Assembly (NCBI RefSeq): GCF_040939455.1
Contig: NC_134109.1
Span: forward strand, 69,852,501 to 69,916,500
Length of the DNA stretch: 64,000 nucleotides
Direction of reading: 5' to 3'
Source of the DNA: Microcebus murinus
Lineage: Eukaryota > Chordata > Mammalia > Primates > Cheirogaleidae
Shown here: positions 19,205 to 33,480 of the stretch, in pieces
How positions within the stretch are numbered: position 1 is the first letter of the stretch
Layout: each line of letters opens with the position of its first letter
Notes under the pieces: model-generated
The model's database searches: none
What the model was told of the DNA's origin: nothing
Seen by the model: the letters and a program-made list of their open reading frames with translations, nothing else
Program-made: the position numbers and the translations under genes

Positions 19205-19443
19205 AGAAGGTCAGGAGTTTAAGACTAGCCTGAGCAACAGCGAGACCCCATCTCTATTAAAAATAGAAAAATTAGCCAGGCATCATGGTACATGCCTATA
19301 GTCCCAGCTACTTGGGAGGCTGAGGGAGGAGGATCAGTTGAGCCCAGGAGTATGAGGTTGCTGTGAGCTAGGCTGACACCATGGCACTGAAGCCAGAGCA
19401 ACAGAGTGAGATGCTATCTCAAAAAAAAAAAAAAAAAAAAAAA
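19205..19443 (+). mobile_element. Alu, sense, 5' truncated
   Basis: Starts inside the left arm at aaggtcaggagtttaag and ends in a long poly(A). Confidence 0.88.
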
Positions 19444-19771
19444 GCCGGGCGCGGTGGCTCACGCCTGTAATCCTAGCTCTCTGGGAGGCTGAGGCGGGCG
19501 GATTGCTCAAGGTCAGGAGTTTGAAACCAGCCTGAGCAAGAGTGAGACCTCCTCTCTACTATAAATAGAAAGAAATTAATTGGCCAACTAATATATATAC
19601 AAAAAATTAGCCGGGCATGGTGGCGCATGCCTGTAGTCCCAGCTACTTGGGAGGCTGAGGCAGCAGGATTGCTTGAGCCAGGAGTTTGAGGTTGCTGTGA
19701 GCTAGGCTGACGCCATGGCACTCACTCTAGCCTGGGCAACAAAGCGAGACTCTGTCTCAAAAAAAAAAAAA
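19444..19771 (+). mobile_element. Alu, sense, inserted at the tail of the previous Alu
   Basis: Full dimer starting gccgggcgcggtggctcacg, little diverged, so probably young. Confidence 0.92.
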
Positions 19772-20129
19772 TGTAGAAAGAAAATTGCATGGCATTCCAG
19801 GTAAAATGAACAATGAAGCAAAGCAATGTTGCCTTTTGCAAAAATATGCAGTTTATTTGTTAGACTCGGAGTCTGCATTTCACTGTTCATTACATGATAT
19901 CTGTACATGAAGGGCCTAGGTATAATTTTCTGTCATATTTAATTATGCATGGATGATTATGCATTATGCATGGGTAATTTCTCCCTATTCAGAATACTGT
20001 TTGTGCTGTTTGTACTGTCAGGCAATCTTTTAAAAGATGTAGTCTCTAGGAATTTGTTAATTTAAGAAGCAGAACTAGCTGTGGTATAATTACATAATTT
20101 CTGCCACATTGCCATGGAAAAGGTCATTC

Positions 20130-20720
20130 ATTCATTCAATGTTCATTTATTCCACAAAATATTTGTTGAGTGCCTGTTATAAATCTGGCACTATTCTAGG
20201 AAAAGAGATACATATGAGTCAATATTTATCCCTCATGGGACCTATATTCTTAAATTTTATTTAATGCCAAGCATTCTGAGAAACCACTCTGTAATGTGTG
20301 AAACCACTCTGTACCCACTTTGGGTACAAAGTATGATACCAGCAGTCCTATTTAGTCTTCCTTTTAAATAGATACATATTTATATTATATACAAATATTG
20401 GTCTTCCATGATTTTTCTTTTGTTAATTTTTCAGCACTGTGTTAAACACTCTGGGTTTAAAAAGAAAGCCTCAGAGGAATTTACAGTCTAGATCTAGAGA
20501 AAATACATATGCATGACATGATTAAAGTACTTTTAAGGAGAGTATATAAGGAAGTTTGAGGTAACAAAATGCAGGCTGACTGTGAGGGCAAAATTAACCT
20601 GGGCTACAACAGACAGGGGAAATTTATGAAAGAGGAGCGTGGGTGAGAGTTTGGTTGGTGCTTCCAGGCAGAGGGGCACACAGCAGGCATGGAAGTGCAG
20701 GTGGGTGTGGTTCATGGAGG
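20130..20720 (-). mobile_element. L2 fragment, antisense
   Basis: Starts with the L2 3' end in reverse (caaaatatttgttgagtgcc, atctggcactattctagg) and continues through ggaatttacagtctag. A small tandem gaaaccactctgta lies at 20280-20310. Confidence 0.65.
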
Positions 20721-20779
20721 ACGCCCTGGAGACCGGCCTGCAGTAAAGTGTAACCTGTCATTCCTTCATAAAGACTCTA

Positions 20780-21225
20780 TCTAAGAAATTCATCACAGTC
20801 ATATTCATTGATGTCCATCACAGTGTTATTTAAAATGATTAAAATTGGAAACAATCTACATCTTAAACAATGGAAAAATAAAAATGACTTAGGCTGCATT
20901 CATTCAATAAAACAATATGCATCAATTTCAGAACATTTATTTGATAGCAAGGTGGCAAAATATTCACGATTTAGTAAAAATGTTCATAATTATGTAAAAG
21001 AAGCAGAATATAAAACTATAAGTACATTACAATGATAATTTTGTGAAAAAATGCATATCTTAGAAAAAAAATCCTGGAAGAAAATACACCACACATTTTA
21101 TGATGGTTATCTCTTATTGATGGAATTATAGGTGATTTTTATTTCCACCTTTATGTTTTTCTGTGATTTAAACATTTCTTGTAATAATTATATATTTTGT
21201 TTATATTCATAGATACTATTTCTGT
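20780..21225 (+). mobile_element. L1M 3' end, sense
   Basis: Carries the ORF2/3' UTR phrase aaaattggaaacaatctaca and a decayed tail ending in tttctgtgatttaaac. Confidence 0.65.
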
Positions 21226-21995
21226 TAGTTTACTGGAGCTGCCATAACAAAATACCACTCACTGGGTAGCTTCAATAGCAGAAATTTATTTTTTCACAGT
21301 TCTGGAGGCTAGAAGTCCATGATCAAGGTATTAGTAGGCTTGGCCAGGCGTGCTGGCTCACACCTGTAATTCTAGCACTCTGGGAGGCTGAGGTGGGAGG
21401 ATTGCTCGAGGTCAGGAGTTCAAAACCAGCCTGAGTGAGACCCTGTCTCTACTAAAAATAGAAAGAAATTAATTGACCAACTAAAAATATATATAGAAAA
21501 AATTAGCTGGGCATGGTGGCACATGCCTGTAGTCTCAGTTACTTGGGAGGCTGAGGCAGGAGGATCAGTTGAGCCCAGGAGTATGAGGTTGCTGTGAGCT
21601 AGGCTGACGCAAATGGCACTGACTCTAGCCTAGGCAACAAAGTGAGACTCTGTCTCAAAAAAAAAAAAAAATAAATAAAGGTATTAGTAGGGTTGGTTTC
21701 TTCCAAGGCCTGACTCCTTGGCTTGAAGATGGCCACCTTCTCACTGCATCTTCACATTTTTATCCTTCTGTCTGCACATTTCTGATGTCTCCTGGTGTGT
21801 CCAAATTTCCTCTCCTTACAAGGACACCAGTCATGTTGGATGGGGATCCACCCTAAAAAACACCCCAAAACACCTCATTTTAACTTAATCACCTCTTTAA
21901 AGACCTTATCGCCAAATACAGTCATATTTCTCAGGTACTGGCTATTAGGACTTCAGCATATGAATTTTGAGGAAACACAATTCAACCTATACACT
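21226..21995 (-). mobile_element. MaLR-type LTR (MST/MLT1-like), antisense, split by an Alu
   Basis: Reverse complement of the MST-type LTR: gagctgccataacaaaatac, agaaatttattttttcacag, aaggacaccagtcatgttgg, acttcagcatatgaattttg. The Alu at 21341-21677 interrupts it. Confidence 0.75.
21341..21677 (+). mobile_element. Alu, sense, nested in the MaLR LTR
   Basis: Target duplication aaggtattagtagg on both sides. Confidence 0.93.
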
Positions 21996-22136
21996 ATTTT
22001 TAAAAGTAATTGGTATGTTATTGGCAATATAGACACAAAAATGGGGCAAGTCTCATTTGAGTAGAAAGATATATGGTGGATAGCAATAGGAGAATAGTGA
22101 AATAGCAACAATGATACCTTGATTATTTACTATTAT

Positions 22137-22475
<339 letters not shown>

Positions 22476-22746
22476 AATACCTTAATTATTGATTGTTCAC
22501 TCTGTGCCGGGTATTGTGCTAAGTTATATTCACTATCTCACTAAATCATTGACTTAAATGTTAATTTAATATCACATCAAGTCTGGGAAAATGTTCAATC
22601 AGGACACACTGTGAACTTTGGGTTTTTTTATGTGGACATGAGGAATAATTTGAAGGCAGGATATTGACACAAGGAAGGATATTTTAGGAAGATTATTTAG
22701 GAAGATTTTAGTCTGGTAACCCAATGGAAAAAAGTCGGTTCCATCC

Positions 22747-23145
22747 CAGGGGTCAGCATACCTTATCTGCAAAGGACCAAAAAGTAAATATTTTGGTCCA
22801 TATGGTCTCTGATCTAACTATGGACCTCTGTCATTGTAATGTGAAAGCAGTGACAGACAATATGTAAATGGATGTGCATGGTGGTATTCAAATAAAACTT
22901 TGTGTACCAGAAGAATTGTATTGTTCCCAACACAAAGAAATCTGTTTAAGGTGACAGATATCCCAATTACACTGATTTGATTGTTACATGTTGTAACATA
23001 TGTATATGTTAATGTATAACATATTGTATATAGGTATCAATATCACAAATATGTATAGCTATTATATATCAATAAAAAACCCATTATGTACAAGAATAGG
23101 TGATGGGCTAGATAGAGCCCACTGGCCATAGTTTGGTGACCCCTG
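22747..23145. mobile_element. hAT-Charlie nonautonomous element with an L1 tail inside
   Basis: Terminal repeats caggggtcagca and tggtgacccctg. The internal phrases ccatatggtctctg and aaagcagtgacagacaatat are typical of this MER-type family. No clear 8-bp duplication is visible. Confidence 0.75.
22915..23086 (+). mobile_element. Very short L1 3' end inside the hAT element
   Basis: Starts attgtattgttcccaacac and ends in caataaaaaac. The flanks repeat tgtaccagaagaat / tgtacaagaat. It is a strongly 5'-truncated L1. Confidence 0.75.
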
Positions 23146-23478
23146 GAATAGACTATATAGAAGGGACAGTAGCAGATAGAAACTGGAGGTTCAAGACCAA
23201 TTAGGAAGAGAATATGGCAATAATTCACATCTGCCTTGAGAGGGCTTGAATTAAGCTGGGCCAATGTGATGGAAATTGAGATACATTGGCGACCTTTTAG
23301 GGGAAAAACTCTGCAGACTAGGTGACTGATTGGATGTGGGACTTGAAGTTGAGAAAACTAAAGATACTGGGGAGTCTGAATGGGGAAGTTGGGAAAATGG
23401 TGGTGCCACTGATATAAATGGATAAAATTCATGAAATAGTCATTTGCCTGGTTGCTCTCAGATCCTTTTCTGCTTGTA

Positions 23479-24144
<666 letters not shown>

Positions 24145-24169
24145 CCATGTCTGTCTTGTATCACATGGA

Positions 24170-25089
24170 ACTACATTTCCCAGGTTCTCTTGCCCTCTGG
24201 CTTCTGGACAGGTTCTGGAAATGGAAGTCACTGGCAGAAGACTACAAAGAGGGACAGAGGATCCAGGGTATTTCTCTCCTGTTTCCTCTGCTTCCTGTAT
24301 TATTCTTAGCAGCTGCATTTCCTTCCTCCTGGCCAAGACAGCCTTCCTTTCCATGATCCTAGTTCCTTCTGTGCAGACTTTGCTGTGATTCCAGTGTCCT
24401 CTGATGCTCTTTGATTCTGGGCTCTAGTAACTCCACTGACTCCCCTTTTCCCTCCGGCCTAAAGGGTGGTAGCAGCTGCCCGCTGTTGCCCATTTCCAGA
24501 TTGCTTCATTGTGCCCCGTTTGGTGTCGTAGCTCTTCTATTACCCATGTACCAATTCCTTATAGTAAAATCCCTCTGAAATTCTTAGAGTGGTTTCTGTT
24601 TCCCAGCTGGGTCCTATCTAATATAGGTCAGAAGCTGTGTCAGTCATTAAGTTATTGTCTGTTAGTTCCAAACCCAACTGCTTTGTGACTCTGGGGCTCG
24701 TATCCCACAAACTGCTTTTCTGTCTCACCAGCGGGCCCCCTGTTCAACTCTGTCAGTGAAGGATGCCAGAGGGGGACTGGAAGGCTGGTGGAGGGAGAAG
24801 TGAATTCCTATCTAATTGCATTTCCTGTGAGCAGCATCTGAGCAGGGCTTCTTCACCCTAGCAGTGCTTCTCCTAGCAGGAGCTGCATCCAGTCTTCAAT
24901 TTTCCCAACACATGCAGAACCATTTTTATCACACCCCCTCAGAGGCAGCAGCACCAGCTGGCTGGGTGCTCTCTCCTCAGATGTCTGAGTTTCAGTAAGC
25001 TTCCCAGTTCTAATAACCCTCCCCTCTTCCCTTTGTCCCCTCAGCCTTAGGGGCGGTAGCTACTTTCTGCAATTGCTACCTCTGTGGTC
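24170..25089. other. Intergenic, no gene seen
   Basis: The part up to about 24630 has the feel of an ancient interspersed repeat (aactacatttcccaggttct), but I cannot assign a family. The rest shows nothing. Confidence 0.35.
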
Positions 25090-25097
25090 CTTTAAAG

Positions 25098-25294
25098 CAG
25101 GGGTCCTCAACCTAGCGTGAGTTGTATAATTATTTCATTATATATATATTACAATGTAATCATAATAGAAATAAAGTGCACAATAAATGTAATGTGCTTG
25201 AATCATCCCAAAACCATCCCCCTGCTCCCTGGTCCGTGGAAAAATTGTCTTCCATGAAAATGGTCCCTGGTGCCAAAAAGGTTGGGGACTGCTG
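25098..25294. mobile_element. hAT MITE with 8-bp target duplication
   Basis: Ends caggggtcctcaacct and ggttggggactgctg, flanked by ctttaaag (25090-25097) and ctttagag (25295-25302). The right half follows a known MER-type hAT sequence (ccgtggaaaaattgtcttcc). The left interior is AT-rich and does not. Confidence 0.8.
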
Positions 25295-25429
25295 CTTTAG
25301 AGTTCTCTCTTTATCCTTTCAGTTACCTGGTTAATAATTTTATACCTACTTAACAATCCTTTATATTCAATTCTCTCCATCCAAATAACTGGTATAGTTT
25401 CTGTCTCCTGACTGGCCTTGACTATTAGA

Positions 25430-25720
25430 GAAGTAGAGCTGTTTTTTCTTTTTCTTTTTTTTTGGGAAAGGTATCAAGTTTGGTTTTTGATATATTGAAT
25501 TTACAATGACAGAGGGCTACCCAAGTGGAGATATCTTGTACATAGATTAAATATGGCACTGGAATTTGTGGGAGAGATAGAATCTGAAAATATTTTGTCA
25601 TCATCAGTACCGATGTGATGATGGAAACTGTAAGACTGCTAGAATTCTCTGGGTGGGTGCTATGAGGTGCCAAGAGCAGATGATTTAGAATGGCCTCACA
25701 AGGAGAAGGCAGCAAAATTT
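25430..25720 (-). mobile_element. L2 fragment, antisense
   Basis: Contains the antisense L2 phrases ctacccaagtggagatat and gtgctatgaggtgccaagag. Confidence 0.5.
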
Positions 25721-27628
25721 TAAAACAGCACAAACTTGAAGATACTATGATGAATTTATGATAAAACATTGACAAATGCAGCTCAAACCAAGATTTTTTT
25801 CTGGCTACATTTAAATTCTTGCCCAGCCTGTGTTTCAAAGTCTGTATCAATGCTGGGGCTATCCTTACAAATAGGACCCTAGGTGCCCTGGAGATCTTAC
25901 TTTCCCTCCAGGACCACTGGGGAAAGCTCCCAGGGGACAGTGAGGACAGTGATTTATTCTTCCTTCTGTCTTTTGATTTTGCCAGTCTACTTTCAACACT
26001 ATCGTGGTACTGCAGAAAGTTACAAAAATTATGAGAAAATTTTATTGTCCAGTGAACTGGGCTCTTCCTGTTACTTGCCAATTGTTAATATTTTTTTCAT
26101 GTCTTATTAGTTTATTCAAATGTGCACCGAGTGCCTACTTTGTACCAGGTGTCCATTCCGCGTGTGGCTTCCTGCCACAGCTGTGCTAAGCCTTTTCTCG
26201 CTCGGTGCCCTCGGTGGCTGTTCCTCCTTCCTCTTTGACAGGGGCTAGCTCCTATTTCCCTGACAAAATAAAGACCAGGTGAGGTGAGCCTTCTAATTAA
26301 TTCCAGAATAACTCTGTGTCTGTTTCTTTCTCTCCCCACCCTCAGATGAGGAACCGAACTTCCTCTTTTAAAATTTAAACTGTCCTTGTACTCTCAATCC
26401 TTTGTATTCTCCCTTTCCTCCCTTGTGGGTGCTACCACATCTAGAGTGAAAGATTTTCTCTCTTAATTATCTCCTTTTAGTCTAGTTAAAGTCCTTTCAT
26501 TTCCTCTTCCCTCCTGTGCCTGCAGACATAATCTTTCTTCCCCCTTGCTGAAACAACAACAAAAGAAAAAACAAACTCCAAAACCTTCCTTTGGCCTTGC
26601 TGTCACTTTTATCCTATTTTTCTCACTCTTTTATGGTTGCCTGTGTGAGGACAAAACTCTGAGTGCAGTCACTCCTTGTTCTGCTCTCTTAATTTCTGCT
26701 GTTCCCTCGGCCCTCTGCCCTGTCACTCAGACTGATTGCTGGAGGCAGTCCTGGCCTCCTAATCACAAGGCACAGTAGATTTTTCTCAGCCTTCTGTCTT
26801 ACATTTCTCAATTGTGTTTGACACTGTTGAGTACCTTTCTTTCAAACACTTTTCTCTCTTGGTTTTCATAGTACAACATATAATTTTCTTCCCATCTTTT
26901 TAAATCATTTTGAAACAGTTTGGATGACTATATATATTGAGCTTAATTTTCAATGTATCTACTGCAGTTTGAGGGGGGCACGAGGAAACAGCAGTGCTAC
27001 CAAAAGCTGCTTGCTGCTCAGATAGACTTTATATGGTTTTGTCCAGTGATGTTAAAATTAAGCAGAGATCAGTCCTCAGCTTGTGAAGTCTAGATATTTG
27101 ATTGTGTCAGAAGCTGGTTAAAGTAGCCGGTCTTATCAGAGACTAACGATTGTTCTATAGTCTCTTCCTTGAACAATGCTAGCTAGAAAAACCCTGCCAA
27201 ATTTTGCTTTCCCAACTCCCTTCATTTCTCCAAGTTTCAAGCTTCCCATTTCTGATCTCTCAGATATATTAATTCCATTGTTTAGGCTATGTATGATCAA
27301 GCTCTGCCTTCTGACTTTTTACTTTTTATTTCCTAATGGTGCATGTGGATTTTATTTGTCAGACTTTTAGAGTTCTGGAGGTATTTACTGCCACCCTTAA
27401 ATGTAACTCACAGGACTCTACATAAGAAAAAACCCTCCTTCATTTGACAGGTATTTCTCTCTTTTTAAATATGGGAGTTATTTAACATGATCTACATTTT
27501 GAAAAGTAGAATGCTTCTTGCAGATTTTATGTTTGTTATTCAAGATGCAAAAAATAGAGTCCATTGTTGTATGAGAAGAATTCTCTCCATAAATAAGAAA
27601 TGTTTACTTGAAAAACATCATCATCAGC
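25721..27628. other. Intergenic, largely unassigned
   Basis: A short L2-like piece (gtgcctactttgtaccaggt) lies near 26130. Otherwise no repeat, RNA or coding exon is recognised. Open frames here are short and show no family features. Confidence 0.4.
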
Positions 27629-27952
<324 letters not shown>

Positions 27953-28038
27953 AAAGTAAAGTAAAGTAAAACATCATCATCATAGGAGACTGGAAAAAAT
28001 AAGAAAAGATAACCTGGTCTTATGTTATAAACAATTTC

Positions 28039-28376
<338 letters not shown>

Positions 28377-28654
28377 TAAACAATTTCTTTTTGTATTTGG
28401 CAAAGTTATAGGTGAGCTTCTACTTCTTATTGTTGGTTGATACTTATCACAGAGCTTTAGGCCAAATAGAAAGAGAACTGAGCACTGTGAGTTGATAGAA
28501 AAAGTAGTCTCTATTGTTACCAAAAGTTTAGTACTTGTTCCTGAGGCTGTATCAGTGAGAATGAAGAATGAGGACAAGTGGTTTGAGGAAAAGGAAAGAG
28601 AAGTTTATTAATTTACTGGCAAATGAGGAGGGTGGCAGACTGAAATACAGGGCT

Positions 28655-28818
28655 TTTTGCGGGGTGTGGTGGCTCAGGCCTGTAATCCTAGTGCTCTGGG
28701 AGAACGAGGCAGGTGGATCGTTTGAGCTCAGGAGTTTCGGACCAGCCTGAGCAAGAGTGAGACGCCGTCTCTACTAAAAATAGGAAGAAATTAGCAAAAT
28801 AATTAAAAAAAAATAAAT
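28655..28818 (+). mobile_element. Alu left arm with its own A-rich tail
   Basis: Single arm ending aattaaaaaaaaataaa, flanked by tacagggcttttt / tacaggtcttttt, so it inserted as a monomer or 3'-shortened copy. Confidence 0.85.
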
Positions 28819-29019
28819 ACAGGTCTTTTTAAAGGGAGATTTTCAGAGGTTGGGCTTATGTCTATGTGACCAGTGTCACCTGTCATGGCCTTGGGCTATT
28901 TAACTGTAGTTGGTGGTTTTGGTCAACTTTATCCCTAGAAAAGATAATCTTGTGACCTCTGGACAATTCTGTTGAGCCATCTCCTGTGGTTTAAGATACT
29001 AGAAAACAAAGAACAAAGA

Positions 29020-31830
29020 ACATTTTTTTTGCCCCTTCCATTACTGGCTTCAGGCAAGAATGTAGGTTTAATTCCCAAAAAGAGTGGGGAGTTTTAAAGA
29101 GACAACTCGTAATACATTTTGCCCTTTTTCAGACCTTTACCTCTGTTACATAGTCCCCACTGTCAATTTTACCCTTTCATATCTATGGGAAAAGGGGCTA
29201 TGTAGTCATCAATCTACTGGTACTGCTGTCCAAAGAGTATATGGGTTTGGCACTGTAGGGTTTATGTCTTGTACAATATCATTAATGGCACGTGGATCCT
29301 GTATGAATCTATACTCATTGGTATGGGGCTTCCTGACAGGTAAAATTGGCATATTATAAGGGGACTGACAGGGACAAATTAGTCTATGCTCTAGAAATCT
29401 GTTCAATATAGGTTGAATTCCTTCCAATGCTTCCTTCTAATACCAAACAAGGGGATATTGTTTCTTATGAGGGTGGGAGGCCCTTTCTTTTAACAGAACG
29501 ATAATTGGTATGGCTACTATGGCATATCCCAGGTCCTTTTGGCCCAGATGGCCTTATTTGCTTTTTGGTATACTTTGGGAGGAATAGAATTTGTTTCCTC
29601 TTCTTTGTCAGTGAGCAGACATTGAAACCGAAGAGCATTTTTGGGCGGGACCTGCAGGTGGAGTTGTTGTTTCTCTGGAGAAAAGGTGATCTGGGCATCC
29701 ATCTTGCATAACAAATCACAGCCTAGGAGAGGTATTGGACAGTCTGGCACATATAAGAAACTGTGCCTCAACCTTTGTTCTCCCACCTGGCACTCAAGAG
29801 GTTGAAGCATGGGTCTTTTTGGGGTCTGATCAGTTACCCTGACCACTGTTATTGTGTCCTCGCTAAGGGAAGAAAGTTTAGAGTTTAGAACAGAAAAGGT
29901 ACCTCCTATGTCAATTAAGAAGTCCACCAATCAAGTCTCCACTGTTAATTGTACCCAGGGCTGCTGTGGGGATATCTGTATTGGAGCCACTAATGAAGCA
30001 TAGAGCCCTGGGCCCCCTCATTCATCATCTGAGTCCTAGACTTGAGAAACCATTTGCTTTCCTGGAGGTTTCTTGTTATCTGGAACCTTTTGCAATTTCA
30101 AGCAGTGTTCTTTCCAATGTCCCTCCTCTTTACACAAAGCACACTGATTGTACTCCAACCTACGGTGGCTTTTTCCACCCTTTCTTTTTGACTGTATCAA
30201 AGGACCTTTGGTTGCCGCAGCTACCAGAACACATATAGGTTTCAGTTTCTGTTCTTCTCTAGTGTCATATACTTTAAAAGCAATATCAACAAGCTATGAG
30301 GGATTCAAGCCAATTGCCCCTTCTACATGCTGTAATTTCCTCTTTATATATGGAGCACTCTGTCCTATAAAAGTCATATTAACCATGCACATATTTTCAG
30401 GGGCCTCTGGATCCACATCTGCATATTTCCAATATGCCTGATAGATGCATTCCAAAAATTCAGAGGGATCTTCATTAGCTTTTTGTTGTAATTCTTGTAC
30501 CTTGTTTAAACTCTTCTGTCTAGATATTCTTCTCCTGAGGCCTGCTAGAATACACTTTCATTAAGGATTTATTTGCACACTGTCTGTATCTGCATTAGGA
30601 TCACAATTTGGTTCTGCCATCAGAATGGCATCATTGGGGTCTGATTAGGATCCTCACAATGGGGATGCTGTACCTCCTCCTTGGCCTTGTCCACCACCAG
30701 TCTTTGCTCATCTTCAGTAAGTGATATGTTCAGTAGGGTCTGTATGTCTGCCCAAGTGGGGCAGTATGTCGCAAAGATGGTTGTGAACAATTCTGTCATT
30801 CTCTGAGGGTCCTCTCTGCAGGTTGGGTTTGAGTTTTCCAATTCAATAAGTCAGAGGTGGAAAATGGAGTGTAAGTTCAATAATACCCTGCCAGCTATAT
30901 TTGCACAGTCAAACCCGCCACCTAATATTGCTGTAATGGAAATTGCCCTGCTCAGGCTATGGGTGTCCTCTGGCCAAATTGAGTTCCTTGCCAGGTCTTG
31001 GAAGGAGAGACCATTCCCACTCCTGAGTCATAACCTGGTGGGCATGGGACTGAAGAATCAATTCCAGTTGCGCCTTCCCCTCCTGTGAGCGCCTCCACTG
31101 GCAGTGGTGAGTACGGGGGAGCTGGTGGTGGGGGAGCAGGTTCTTTGAGGGTTGGATTGAAAGGGTTCATGAGATTCAACCTGGTTAATTCCTCCTCACT
31201 TTTATCACCCAGGGTCTGACTATCCTCACACGCTGGTGGTGGAAGTTTCCTTTGTACCATTAACTTTGTCCCAGGCCTTTCAGCCTCTTTATTATACAAT
31301 CACATTAAAGATTGTACATATGGGAATCTCATCACATTTACCTGACCTTTGACAAAATAATTCCAGTTATCTATTTCTGTCTATCTTTCTATCCATAAAT
31401 CATCTATCAAGGATAAATTCACACCAATGCCTCCAATTCCAATCCAATACCTCAAGTTCTTTTCTAGTTTTCTCCCATTCTGTATGTGTAAAATCCCTCT
31501 TCAGTCATCAATAAACCTGGCTCTTATCCTCTATATATTTACTTATTTGCTCAGTTCCTGTGTGCATAACTAATCTCCCAATCACATAAGCCTCCTCCTT
31601 GGCCAGCTTTCTTCTTGAGCCTGCTCTGATACCATCTCCTTTGCCAGCATCCGGCTTTGTTCTCTGTCTCCCTGTGGCTGCCTCTTTGGTGGCCATTCTG
31701 CCTCCTTCAAAGGATGAACAAGGAGGGGCAGGGGTAGAGGGAAGAGCCTTTCTGATATTCATCTGCCTCCTTAGTGAATTGGCACCTCAAGATAGTCTAG
31801 TGTGCTGGGTTATTTTATGACTTAAAGTGA
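29020..31830 (-). pseudogene. Class I (gammaretrovirus-like) endogenous retrovirus, partial gag-pro-pol
   Basis: An old provirus copy lies on the minus strand in the order gag, pro, pol (right to left). Gag shows a proline-rich segment (about 31300-30950), capsid-like sequence (about 30840-30350) and a nucleocapsid zinc knuckle C-X2-C-X4-H-X4-C near 30150-30106. A protease-like segment lies near 29930-29740, then the start of reverse transcriptase near 29430-29100. Later pol and env are absent. Frames are broken by several stops and frameshifts; the protease active-site triad is altered (DIG instead of DTG). No paired LTRs or primer-binding site are recognised. It cannot make functional proteins. 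The left and right limits are approximate. Confidence 0.85.
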
Positions 31831-32000
31831 CTAATTTTTTTTTTTTTTTTGAGACAGAGTCTCACTCTGTTGCCTGGGCTAGAGTGCCGTAGCATCAACC
31901 TAGCTCACAGCAACCTCCAACTCCTGGGCTCAAGCAATCCTCCTGCCTCAGCCTCCTGAGTAGCTGGGACTACAGGCATGTGCCACCGTGCCTGGCTAAT
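31829..32000 (-). mobile_element. Alu, antisense, truncated
   Basis: Poly(T) and right arm only. Target duplication ttaaagtgactaat on both sides. Confidence 0.9.
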
Positions 32001-32769
32001 TAAAGTGACTAATATTTGCAGGATTAATCATTTTTTGGTGAAAATAGGGGGAAAAGAATCAGAAGCAACAGACAGAGGGGAGAAAATAATGGGAAGCATA
32101 AACACAATTCTAGGTGGGGATAGATGGAGCTTAACTCCTGTCTTAGTTTTATAAGGACAATAGTTCTCATCAGTGCTCATGCCCCAGAGCATGAACTTAG
32201 TAAGGCTGGGTTGGTTGGAAGATGGGTTTTCAGATCCATCCTAGAGAGGAATGTACATTTTGGAGTGGCTTTGGAATCAACGTTGCCTTCCCAGATGCCC
32301 TATGGTCAGGTTAGACTTTTCAGCCTCCTTAAAACCATAGCCAGGCCCCTGTCCCTAGCCTAGAAGTTGAAATGGCCTCTGGAGGGCAGAGGAACACTAT
32401 ATGATCCTTCCTCAGCTCTAATCTAGCATAATGACTTCCACTGCCCTGTTCGTTTGTTAATAAACTTTTGGAACTCCTTGACAGATCAACTGTCCTCCAT
32501 ATTTTGTATAATGAACTAGAAAGAATAAGAGTTCGTGGTCTGAAATCAAACTTGGAAAAGTTAAGTGATATTTATCTAATGTTATAAAGTTAGGCTTTGG
32601 TTCATATCTATAAATAGAGAATAGCAATTAGCAAATTCATGACTTAGAGTAATGTTATGTTAAATACAATGAGTTGTTTGATGGAATCATTATTAACAGT
32701 CTATAAAACATATTTATTTGACTTTCTAACAGTGGGTAATAATTGCCCAAGTGTTATATTTCTGGCTGT
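32001..32769. other. Intergenic, 5' flank of the retroviral copy
   Basis: This is where a 5' LTR would be expected for the minus-strand retrovirus, but I cannot recognise one. Nothing else is visible. Confidence 0.35.
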
Positions 32770-32990
32770 GTAGAACAGTGGCTAGGAGTGAGGATTGTCT
32801 CAAACTGCCTAGGTTTGCATCCTGACAACACCAGTTACTAGATGTGTGCCTCTTCTGTGCTTCATTTCCCTCATCTGTAAAATCTGTAAAAGTGCCACAT
32901 TTGGCTGTTGGTGGATTTAAGTGAGATAACACAAAGTTTTTAAAAAAATATCCAATAATTATATTATTACTAATAATACTGTCATTTTTC
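32770..32990 (+). mobile_element. MIR SINE, sense
   Basis: Shows the MIR core: ggctaggagtgaggattg, ccagttactagatgtgtgcc, catttccctcatctgtaaaa, taagtgagataacac. Confidence 0.85.
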
Positions 32991-33169
32991 TGAAGTTAAT
33001 ATACATCAGCTAAGACAAATGTGTCATTATGTCCATGTCACTAGCACCAAGATTTTCATCATAAGTGATTAGAGTTACAACAATGTAAGGTCCAGAAGTA
33101 AAAATTCTCTTCTATTTCAATTGCCTATATCATTATGTTCATGGGTACTTTTTTCTTTTTCTTACTTTT

Positions 33170-33480
33170 TTTTTCTAAATAGACTTCATTTTTTAGAGCA
33201 GTTTTAGGTTCTCAACAAAATTGAGTGGAAAGTAAAGAGATTTCCCATGTATGTCCCTTACCCACATACATGCATAGCCTCCCCCTATTATCCATATCCT
33301 GGGCAAGAGTGGTACATTTGTTATAGCTGATGAACCTACATTGACATATCATTATCACTGAGGTCCACAGTTTACATTAGAGTTCACTCCTGGTGTTGTA
33401 TACTCTATGGGTTTGGATAAAAGTATAATGACATGTGTCCACCATTATAGTATCACACAGAGTAGTTTCCCTGCCCGAAA
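33170..33480 (-). mobile_element. L1M 3' UTR fragment, antisense
   Basis: Contains ttttttagagcagttttagg, agagatttcccatgtatg and the following pattern of antisense L1M 3' UTRs. Confidence 0.65.

Larger units (their letters stand above)
22590..23420 (-). mobile_element. L2 fragment, antisense, interrupted by a hAT element
   Basis: L2-like antisense phrases (actgattggatgtgggac, atggtggtgccactgat) lie either side of the hAT element at 22747-23145. Confidence 0.55.

Noticed and set aside
25425..26081. 218-codon minus-strand frame
   Set aside because: Overlaps L2-like sequence at its 3' half and shows no recognisable domain; could be chance. Kept unassigned.
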